From: Stramenopiles sp. TOSAG23-3
Lineage: Eukaryota > Sar
NCBI GenBank assembly: GCA_900128585.1
Contig: LT642688.1
Coordinates: forward strand, 1-12,366
DNA length: 12,366 nucleotides
Direction: 5' to 3'
Shown: positions 5,798-12,366 of the stretch, piece after piece
How positions within the stretch are numbered: position 1 is the stretch's first letter
Layout: each line of letters starts with the position of its first letter
Program-made: the position numbers and the translations under genes
The notes under the pieces: generated by a model
Told to the model about the DNA's origin: nothing
Databases searched by the model: none
What the model saw: only the letters and a program-made list of their open reading frames with translations

Positions 5798-8216
5798 AGG
5801 GGGAAACGACTTTTCGATACCTAAGCCACCCCCGGGGCCTTTGCCTTACACAACAATGCCACGTACGGAGCTCCCAAGCGTCGGTGATACCGGGGAAATT
5901 TTGGGCGTTGAGATGATGCAAACAAATGGTCTTCCAACAGAGTTGGGGCCCATCCGAGTCCATGTCGATGCTGATGTGGTCAAGCGAGACAGTGTGAAGA
6001 AAACGGTTGCAAAGAAATCCCAAGCAGAGGCGTGGCAATACTATCTCGGGAAACGACCAGTACAGAACGAGCTAACTGGTATTCCTTTTGGATTCAAAAC
6101 GAACGAGAGCGGCATGGCTGTTCAGTGCGCAGAAGCAGACGGAAAACCCCTGTACGACTGGCAGAGCCTGGCATCCGTGCCCCTTAGCGAGTTAGCCGAT
6201 CTGGGCACAGCTATCAAGCTAACTTTTGACTTTATGTGGCACACCTCTATTTTTTTTGGAGTCATATGGCTGTTCGGGACCATTGGTTGGATCATGCAAG
6301 TGATCAACCCGAAAAACATAAATTGGGTTAGCGTAACGTTTGTGTGGGACGTAATTTTTGTTTGGTGCTTTGCGGGGTTCATGGTCTGGCTCCGGCGCTC
6401 GATGAAGCTTCACGAGCGCGAGGTCCAATACAGAAATATCAATGCTTCCGATTATGCGATCCAGGTAGATGGGCTCCCCGACGACGCGACGGAAAACGAA
6501 ATCCATGACTATTTCTCAAAATTTGGAGAACTCCATAGTGAGCCAGGACCGTTCACACCCAACATTTATCAGACGCAATTCGACAAGACGGGGGTGTACG
6601 TGGTCCGTAACGACACAGATCTGATAACAAACGCGTACGCAATCATTGAAATAAACAGCGCAATAAGAAGCGCAGACCCAGCGAACAAGTTGGTCCTTAG
6701 GAAGCTAGAAACAAATAGAAAACACTTAATTGAAACGTACCTGCGCTTGAAGGGGTCGTCGTATCGGTGCACGGGGAAATCGTTTGTTGTGTACAAATTC
6801 AGCAAAATGCAGAGCAAGGTACTAGCAAACTACAAACAGGACGCAAAACATTTCCTGTTCCGTGGAAAAATACCACTCAGCATTGTGGAAGCGCCAGATC
6901 CGACGGATCTGCTTTGGCGGAACCTGTCGTCCAGCCACACCATAGTTCTATTGCGTCAAATTATAATCGGATTGCTGAGCTTCGTCTACTTGTACTTCGT
7001 CAGTCTCGTAATGGTATACTGCGCAGCGTTCAATAAAGCGAACGCTAGCAACTTTTTTGTAGCCCTTCTAGGGACAGTAGGAAACATACTCTGTTGCATC
7101 ACCAGCATCGTGCTCCTCATGCCGCTGGCCAGTGTGCTGGAGGGGGTGCATACGCGCTCAATGCTTGAGGTCGTGGCGTTCCTGAAATTGAGCTGGTTTC
7201 AGTGGGCCGGGACCATATTTGCGACGCTCTATGTATATGGGTTGGACGATAACGCTGTACTGTTGGAACCACTATCGGAAGCGCAGAGGAAGGTGTGGGG
7301 AAGCGGGCTACCCACTAAAATATGCAATACGACCAGGTTTAACTCAAGTTCAAGCATTCGTTCCGCTGGCTTTCCAGATAAGCTTATGCCGAGCGATGTT
7401 GCCGCATATGGTGAGGTGGAGTGCTGGGCATTTACGCTGCACCTGTTTGGGACAGGATTGTCCAGTTTTTTAATTGGGAACTTGGTTGGAGACGTCTTGC
7501 TCATAAACATGATCGATTGGCTATGCCCACCGTGGTGGGGGGCAACCATAGGAGGCATAAAAAATGCATTTTACCAAGAGGATCTTAATAAAGCGTTTGA
7601 GGGGGCCGATTTCCACCCCTACCTACGATACCAAATTTTATTGAAGTTTCTGATGGTCGGCATGACAGCATCTTGCATCGACAACCCAAGGGTCCTGTCC
7701 CTGTTCGTGGCTATATGCTTCATTCAGTGCTATGGGATTGAAAAGTACAATTTTTTGTTGCGGTACAGGGAACCTCCGGCATATGGAGCGTTCATGTACA
7801 ACGTGGTGGTGCTGTATGGTCTTCCCTCTGCGCTTTTGATCCACTGCGTGATGGCAGAGATGATGTTCGGGTTTACCTATGGGCTCACGGCGGACTTTTC
7901 GCTGATTGTTGAAACCAACGAAGTCAACGGAACGCGGTACGGCACGATCTCGCTTGTATTTTTTTTCATCGCCCTCACCTTTTGCATCGTATGGTTACTC
8001 CCGTTTAAATTTTGGGAATTTGAATCGCCAAAGAAGAAAGATCAAATTTTCCCAGAAGAAGATTCTGTGCAGCGCTTGGCAGCAGAACTTTCGTTCTACC
8101 AAGGTCTCGTTGCAGTGCAGGACAAACTTGAAATAACCCGCCATAGAAACATTAAAGTTGTGAAGTACATGCCAGACCCTACCAGAAGAGAGTTTGGTGT
8201 TCTCAAGCTTAATTAA
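5766..8216 (+). CDS. OSCA/TMEM63/CSC1-family (DUF221) putative mechano- or osmosensitive cation channel
   Basis: This is an 816-residue single-exon membrane protein. Residues 1-150 are a hydrophilic, Pro-rich N-terminus. Two membrane helices (about 152-179, 187-208) precede a large cytosolic loop (209-390). The loop has an RRM-like fold typical of the family: a first strand and helix at 230-256 (Y-A-I-Q-V-D-G-L-P) and a last strand at 339-345. It ends in the family hallmark E-A-P-D-P-T-D-L-L-W-R-N-L (375-387). About eight helices follow (about 391-421, 430-457, 466-492, 555-582, the pair within 623-656, 675-705, 724-749), matching the RSN1_7TM pore region. Family members are stretch- or osmotically gated cation channels, some with scramblase-like relatives; the same role is inferred. 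Two helices before the loop, against three in plant OSCA, imply a cytosolic N-terminus. The start is the first possible ATG: an in-frame TAA lies at 5760-5762. The short cytosolic tail is charged. Confidence 0.85.
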   Translation: MNREKRAIVPKGGNDFSIPKPPPGPLPYTTMPRTELPSVGDTGEILGVEMMQTNGLPTELGPIRVHVDADVVKRDSVKKTVAKKSQAEAWQYYLGKRPVQNELTGIPFGFKTNESGMAVQCAEADGKPLYDWQSLASVPLSELADLGTAIKLTFDFMWHTSIFFGVIWLFGTIGWIMQVINPKNINWVSVTFVWDVIFVWCFAGFMVWLRRSMKLHEREVQYRNINASDYAIQVDGLPDDATENEIHDYFSKFGELHSEPGPFTPNIYQTQFDKTGVYVVRNDTDLITNAYAIIEINSAIRSADPANKLVLRKLETNRKHLIETYLRLKGSSYRCTGKSFVVYKFSKMQSKVLANYKQDAKHFLFRGKIPLSIVEAPDPTDLLWRNLSSSHTIVLLRQIIIGLLSFVYLYFVSLVMVYCAAFNKANASNFFVALLGTVGNILCCITSIVLLMPLASVLEGVHTRSMLEVVAFLKLSWFQWAGTIFATLYVYGLDDNAVLLEPLSEAQRKVWGSGLPTKICNTTRFNSSSSIRSAGFPDKLMPSDVAAYGEVECWAFTLHLFGTGLSSFLIGNLVGDVLLINMIDWLCPPWWGATIGGIKNAFYQEDLNKAFEGADFHPYLRYQILLKFLMVGMTASCIDNPRVLSLFVAICFIQCYGIEKYNFLLRYREPPAYGAFMYNVVVLYGLPSALLIHCVMAEMMFGFTYGLTADFSLIVETNEVNGTRYGTISLVFFFIALTFCIVWLLPFKFWEFESPKKKDQIFPEEDSVQRLAAELSFYQGLVAVQDKLEITRHRNIKVVKYMPDPTRREFGVLKLN

Positions 8217-8287
8217 ACCCAAAACCACAAAGGACCGAAAGTATTTACAGAACAACAACAGCAAGGAGTCTATTCTGCTCTGGTGTA
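8217..8287. other. Short convergent spacer between two stop codons
   Basis: Only 71 bases separate the TAA of the plus-strand channel gene from the TAA of the minus-strand CH-domain gene. No AATAAA is visible on either strand inside it; ATTAAA overlaps the plus-strand stop at 8212-8217. The two 3' untranslated regions must either be extremely short or overlap the opposite gene. Confidence 0.8.
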
Positions 8288-11200
8288 TTATTTCTTTTTT
8301 TTCTTCATGTTCTTCCTGCTCAAAGCAAACCGCTTCTGTTCTTGGAACACCCTTTGGACGAAAAGTTCTTCCATGCGAACGTGAAGGGGTATGTAAGGGT
8401 TTACTTTCTTGTAACACGTGACAGCCCCCCAAGCTTCCAGGTACTCCAGGTAGATCATTTCATCTGCCCCGCCTCCCGTGTCTGCGCTTCCTTCTTCCTC
8501 TTCTTCCATCTGAACGTTCATGAATATTTCGCGTGCTGCTAGCTCTGGCATATCATTAGGGACGTCTGACTTTCGAGTGACGAGTTTGCAGTCTTTCATC
8601 ATGCCAAGCCATATCGGGCCGTCCATGGACGGTTCCATCGGCGGCTGGCCCGGGGCAGCGGGGTGTTCAACGGCATAGTGCAAGAACATTGTCATGAGCT
8701 GTGGTTTGTATTTCTTGAAGACCGCTTGGACTTCGTCCATGCTGAGTTCGCCGCGAAAATTATCCGTGTTTGATTTGCATGCGTTAGGGACGATAAACTC
8801 CGTTACGAGACGTTTTATCCGCTTGGACATGGGCTGCACGGTAGGGTAGCGACGAAATGCCATATGTACAATCCCCTCTACCCATTCAGTGGGCTGTATT
8901 TCTCTCTCGTCCTCGTCCAGCGTCCAACTATACTCTTCTTCTTCTTCCTCCTCTTCCCCCTCTTTCTCTTCCCCATCATCGCCGTCCCCATCTTCCCCTT
9001 CTTCTTTCCCCTCCTCTGGTGCAGGCACATCTTCTTCTGCTTGAACGTCGGCGTCTGAGTCCTCGCTATAGTCGCTTTCACTATCAGACCATACCATTGC
9101 TTCCGGTTCGATTCCGTCGTCGGTAGCGTCAAAGATCTTGCTAAAATCGTCTTTTTCAACGATGTCTGTTTTGTGTGCAAATTTGCAATCGTCGCAAAAT
9201 CTGTGCCATTCGGCATCAGAAATATCTGTTGGGGCACCGCCTTCCCCCCCTGCGGCGTAGTATTCAAATATTTTCTTCAGGTCCACGTAGTGGTCCCTTA
9301 AAATCTTTTCAATGTCGGCTACTTCCTGCTCCGCATCCTCTGTCGGCATTAGGGGGGCTTTGATTGCGGCCACCTCTTCCGGCGTGAGTTCCCTCGGAGG
9401 CGTTTCGTTCGCCGCCGTTCGTTTTTCTTTCCTCACCAAATTGGTCTGGTTCACCGCATCCATTAATTTTCGTATTCGTTCTCGCTTTGTTACTGTATAC
9501 CTCAAGAACTTGATCTCGTGCCGATAATCTGCTAGCATGATGGGGCATTCCCCGTTGTCTGTGTTTGGAAGGTTGCCGTGCTCCGCGTGGTCTTCTTGAA
9601 GCACTTTTGCCCCGTACAAGGTGGTCAGGAAACCGTCCATACGGCGGTATAACATCGCCCACGCCTTCCGGCCCTGTGTGGCCCTTTCCATGAGCTCGTT
9701 TACCTGCTCCTGCACATTCGACACGTCAGCAGAGACGACTTGCAGGAACGATAAGACTGAGTCGAGGCCTTCATCATCGTGTTTCATACGAATTGCTTTC
9801 CAAGTTTTGAAATCGCACAGATCCATCGCAGTTTGCCTCGCGTCGCCCCACTTTTCTCGGACAACTTTTAGCTGTTTTCTGGCTTTCTTCACAAATATTT
9901 CTCCCAAGTTATGGGGTCGGGTTAAAAATAATCTCGTAAGGAAGGCGGCGTTTAAGAACTGGTCGAATCCCATAATGTGACCCCTGGTAATAAATCCAAC
10001 TGCCCTTGGTTTTATTTGTGCTGCCATGTCCATAACCGCGTCTATCCGTGCTTGCGGATCAATTTCACTGTCTAAGGCATCCCCGGGCCACACTTCCGGG
10101 GCCAGTTGTCTCATCATTACTGTGTACGTGACGCCATCGCGGAGATCGTTTCCAAAGTTTAAGCACTTGCGCCGGTAGGGGTAGCCATGCCTCGTCGATC
10201 GTCTCAGCGTATACTTTATCCAACGCAGAAGCAGGCGATCTTGCGGGTACTCGGGAAGCTTTTCTAGCGCTTCGTCGATGTCAGATTCTTTCATTTTGTT
10301 GTCTTTCCGGGCCATCTTGTCTTTGAACTTCTTTTCCATCTCCTTCTGCTGCTCAAACAACCGAACGCGTGCTTCCTGCTCTTTTTCTTCTGCCAAATAG
10401 TCCTCCTTCGCCCACGCCTTTTTGGCATCGTCCATGATTTCCATTCTGGCCTTCTTGGCCGCTTCGTCCATCGCTATGTGCATGTTCTCCATCGTTAGCT
10501 CCCCAATTGCCTCGCCGGCTTCTTGCCGTGCTGCAAGCTTCTCTTTCCACTCCGTTTCCACCCTCTCTTTTACCTCCGCCTCCGCCTGTTGACACTTGTT
10601 TTCCGCCACGTTTTGTTGTTTGACTCTCCGTCTGTCGGCTTTGGCCTGCTTCTGGGCCTTCAACAGATCGTTTTGCTCCTTTTTCTCCTTTTCCTTTTCT
10701 TGCTGTTCTATCTCTGCCTGCTTCGCTTTCAACTCTTCCCTGTCAATCCAGAATACCTTTGCCAACTTCATGACGCTGGGGGACGCGGCGCACCACTTTA
10801 AGATTTTGTCCATCTCGTTCAGGATTAAGTCCACCGAATCCAGCAGGGACGTTGCCAGCGATTTTACCAATGCCATGGTTTCCGGGTGCCGCTGTTGGTG
10901 AATGGCCTCCAACGTTTCCTTTAACTTTTGTTCCGCATCATCCCGGCGTTTGATTTGTTCGACAAGGTTTTCGTTCATCGTCTTGTTTGTGTCCTTTGCA
11001 TCAATGCAAGAGTGCTTTAGGTTTTCAAGGTTCATCTGAAGATTTTCCCGCTCGTTCATAAATCGCTCCAGCCTCGTCGACACTAGCCACGTTCGCCAAG
11101 CTTTGAATATCATGCCGACAGTCTTTTCGTGGGCCTTTTGAAAGTGGGACAACAGCGACTTTCGCTGCGCTTTTAAGGCATTGATAGTATTGTGCCATTG

Positions 11201-11863
11201 CTGAAAGAAATGGTGCCTTAGGTTGTTTTGCCATCGCATTGTTGTCCTTATGATGGCCTGTTTTCGCCTGGCCTTCCTTTCGTCCGCGTTTGCTTTCGCT
11301 TCTTCCATCAATTCCCGTTGCCGCACAAGCGCTTTGGCCTTTGGCCGGAGCACGCGTGCGATTTCAAAGTGCGGCGTAGCGTGGATTAAATTTTCAAACC
11401 CGTGCAGTGATTCCAACCCTTGCACGTCTTCTTCCATATCCTCGGACCCACCAAGGGCGCCATCTCCGACCGCATCTGCGCGGGGGGCAGAATAGATGCA
11501 GCGCATGAGGGCCCTCTTGACTTGGTGGAGGTGCCCATAGTGAGTTACTCGGTCAATCGCGTGTGCAAGCACAACGACACATAGTGCTGTAGTTGGACGG
11601 TGCGGCCCTCGGCCTGCAAACTCTTTGCAGGCCTCTGCCAGTATAGCCTCTAGTTTCCTTTCTTCAAAATCATTTTTCTCTGCACGGTCGCAAAGTTTTA
11701 ACAGCTTTTTCCCGGGAGGGGATGCTAGCCATTTATCCAATGCGTTTTCAAAATCTTCCGCATCATCATCCAGTGCTTCAAAACCGAGCCGGAACGTCAG
11801 CTCTCCCACAGCCTCCACAAGGTCGTCAAACTCGGTCGTTTCTTCGCCTTTCTCGTCCGACAT
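8288..11863 (-). CDS. CH-domain, coiled-coil protein with SFI1-like repeats and tandem C-terminal modules; probable cytoskeletal/flagellar protein
   Basis: This is a 1191-residue soluble protein with no signal peptide or membrane helix. An acidic N-terminal helical region (1-180) is followed by two SFI1-like units (F-x3-W at 219-223 and F-x2-W at 253-256, Arg/Lys-rich), a type that can bind centrin. Next come Lys/Glu-rich coiled coils (about 265-325 and 370-525). A fimbrin-like CH domain follows (about 540-652): LLLRW (544-548), NFxxDLRDG (569-577) and a final helix before 650. A helical linker leads to two copies of a module (about 852-1006 and 1045-1170). Each copy has a F-x2-Y-A helix, a Trp-containing helix, D-C-K (891-894; 1091-1093) and a closing amphipathic helix. 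Copy one is interrupted by an Asp/Glu-rich tract (924-987). The tail is M-K5. CH domains bind actin or microtubules. Together these suggest a basal-body, axonemal or cortical role, which is inference. The ATG at 11863 is the first in the frame shown. Confidence 0.8.
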   Translation of the reverse strand: MSDEKGEETTEFDDLVEAVGELTFRLGFEALDDDAEDFENALDKWLASPPGKKLLKLCDRAEKNDFEERKLEAILAEACKEFAGRGPHRPTTALCVVVLAHAIDRVTHYGHLHQVKRALMRCIYSAPRADAVGDGALGGSEDMEEDVQGLESLHGFENLIHATPHFEIARVLRPKAKALVRQRELMEEAKANADERKARRKQAIIRTTMRWQNNLRHHFFQQWHNTINALKAQRKSLLSHFQKAHEKTVGMIFKAWRTWLVSTRLERFMNERENLQMNLENLKHSCIDAKDTNKTMNENLVEQIKRRDDAEQKLKETLEAIHQQRHPETMALVKSLATSLLDSVDLILNEMDKILKWCAASPSVMKLAKVFWIDREELKAKQAEIEQQEKEKEKKEQNDLLKAQKQAKADRRRVKQQNVAENKCQQAEAEVKERVETEWKEKLAARQEAGEAIGELTMENMHIAMDEAAKKARMEIMDDAKKAWAKEDYLAEEKEQEARVRLFEQQKEMEKKFKDKMARKDNKMKESDIDEALEKLPEYPQDRLLLRWIKYTLRRSTRHGYPYRRKCLNFGNDLRDGVTYTVMMRQLAPEVWPGDALDSEIDPQARIDAVMDMAAQIKPRAVGFITRGHIMGFDQFLNAAFLTRLFLTRPHNLGEIFVKKARKQLKVVREKWGDARQTAMDLCDFKTWKAIRMKHDDEGLDSVLSFLQVVSADVSNVQEQVNELMERATQGRKAWAMLYRRMDGFLTTLYGAKVLQEDHAEHGNLPNTDNGECPIMLADYRHEIKFLRYTVTKRERIRKLMDAVNQTNLVRKEKRTAANETPPRELTPEEVAAIKAPLMPTEDAEQEVADIEKILRDHYVDLKKIFEYYAAGGEGGAPTDISDAEWHRFCDDCKFAHKTDIVEKDDFSKIFDATDDGIEPEAMVWSDSESDYSEDSDADVQAEEDVPAPEEGKEEGEDGDGDDGEEKEGEEEEEEEEYSWTLDEDEREIQPTEWVEGIVHMAFRRYPTVQPMSKRIKRLVTEFIVPNACKSNTDNFRGELSMDEVQAVFKKYKPQLMTMFLHYAVEHPAAPGQPPMEPSMDGPIWLGMMKDCKLVTRKSDVPNDMPELAAREIFMNVQMEEEEEGSADTGGGADEMIYLEYLEAWGAVTCYKKVNPYIPLHVRMEELFVQRVFQEQKRFALSRKNMKKKKK
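8903..9094 (-). repeat. GAA/GAG-rich acidic tract inside the CH-domain gene (residues 924-987)
   Basis: The coding strand is dominated by GAA, GAG, GAT and GAC codons, producing an Asp/Glu tract with a run of eight glutamates. On the plus strand this reads as TTC/TCC repeats, the same orientation and unit as the spacer microsatellites. It likely arose by local triplet expansion inside the gene and sits as an insertion within the first C-terminal module. Confidence 0.8.
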
Positions 11864-12112
11864 CGTTTGGCGTAGTTTAGTCGAGGACCAATCGTTTCGT
11901 TTCGCCGACTTCCTCGGTGCCTCCTAAAGGCTTTACTTTTTAAAGAAAATTTAGCAACAACAAGATCAAGTGACCGAACATCCGGTTTCTTTTTCCCGTC
12001 GTGCCTGTGGCGATGTTTAATTGCTTTGAGTCGTATAAATGGAAGAACTCGTCTTTTTTTAAATAAATGATGTGTTGTTAGCTATAATTAATAATATTGT
12101 TTTAAACGTATA

Positions 12113-12136
12113 CAACAACAACAACAACAACAACAA
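12113..12136. repeat. (CAA)8 microsatellite
   Basis: Eight perfect CAA units are followed by degenerate CAAA/CAA copies to about 12150. This is a simple sequence repeat in an AT-rich spacer. Confidence 0.9.
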
Positions 12137-12289
12137 ACAAAAGCAACAAATTCTTCTTTTCTTCTTCTTCTTCCGGTCGTCCTCCTGTCCTGTCCTCCTC
12201 AATGTAATTTTCTTGCTGCTCTATAACCGTTTGCAACTTACAACCTGCAAGCAGCAACCTTCAGTTGCTACCGACCGGTATTATAAATA

Positions 12290-12299
12290 TTCTTTCTTT

Positions 12300-12366
<67 letters not shown>
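12290..12366. repeat. (TTTC)n microsatellite truncated by window edge
   Basis: At least 77 bases of pure pyrimidine, almost perfect TTTC/CTTT tetranucleotide with one extra T near 12297-12300, run to the last base of the window. The true length is therefore unknown. Mirror symmetry makes it a triplex-prone tract, and it immediately follows an ACCGGTATTATAAATA sequence. Confidence 0.95.

Larger units (their letters stand above)
11864..12366. promoter_or_regulatory. Upstream region of the CH-domain gene and repeat-rich right edge
   Basis: Bases 11864-11935 have balanced composition and are probably 5' untranslated leader of the minus-strand gene. Beyond them composition falls to AT-rich with a T-run (12053-12060), a TATAAAT on the plus strand near 12035, a CAA microsatellite, TTC runs (12151-12173), an ACCGGT element (12274-12279) and the terminal TTTC tract. 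No open reading frame or RNA gene is recognised. Elements on the plus strand could serve a gene beyond the right edge. Confidence 0.6.

Noticed and set aside
7995-8432. 145-codon frame on the minus strand across the convergent junction
   Set aside because: Overlaps the ends of two well-supported genes in other frames and has no recognisable domain.
396-11863. Bacterial or giant-virus origin suggested by intronless genes
   Set aside because: No ribosome-binding sites or operon spacing, long repeat-rich spacers, and architectures (TULIP ectodomain with secretory signal, OSCA/TMEM63, CH plus SFI1-like) that are cellular eukaryotic. No viral core gene seen.
12030-12040. TATAAAT as a promoter for the CH-domain gene
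   Set aside because: It is on the plus strand and points away from that minus-strand gene; it could only serve something beyond the right edge, which cannot be seen.

Overview
The window looks like nuclear DNA from a unicellular eukaryote, probably a flagellate protist. It holds three very long single-exon genes of 1438, 816 and 1191 codons with balanced base composition. Between them lie AT-rich spacers full of TTC/TTTC/CAA simple repeats. The protein architectures are eukaryotic: a secreted-type TULIP lipid-binding ectodomain, an OSCA/TMEM63 channel, and a fimbrin-like CH domain with coiled coils. All three genes end in TAA, and no in-frame stop has to be read through, so the standard code fits. 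I cannot fix the lineage. A stramenopile, haptophyte or green picoflagellate would all fit.

Layout. Bases 1-395 are an AT-rich spacer with palindromic TACC/GGTA elements and a likely poly(A) signal for the first gene. Bases 396-4712 (minus) encode a multi-pass membrane protein: signal peptide, about 790 residues of glycosylatable BPI/LBP-like (TULIP) ectodomain, one membrane helix, a very cysteine-rich cytosolic segment, then two tandem PqiA/LetA-like four-helix modules. Bases 4713-5765 are a divergent promoter region holding a 91-nt uninterrupted polypyrimidine tract. Bases 5766-8216 (plus) encode an OSCA/TMEM63/CSC1-family (DUF221) putative mechanosensitive channel with an RRM-like cytosolic loop. 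Only 71 bases separate its stop from that of the converging third gene, 8288-11863 (minus). That gene encodes a cytoskeletal protein with SFI1-like tryptophan repeats, a long coiled coil, a fimbrin-type CH domain, and two copies of a C-terminal module split by an acidic tract. Bases 11864-12366 are a repeat-rich spacer ending inside a TTTC microsatellite cut by the window edge.

The genes do not form an operon or an obvious pathway. Two encode membrane proteins linked to lipid handling or membrane tension and are transcribed divergently. The third is probably cytoskeletal, perhaps basal-body or flagellar. The item most worth pursuing is the first gene. It appears to fuse a eukaryotic lipid-carrier fold to the membrane module of a bacterial intermembrane lipid-transport system (PqiA/LetA), with the carrier on the side where the bacterial MCE partner would sit. 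All family calls come from reading motifs; no database search was run.
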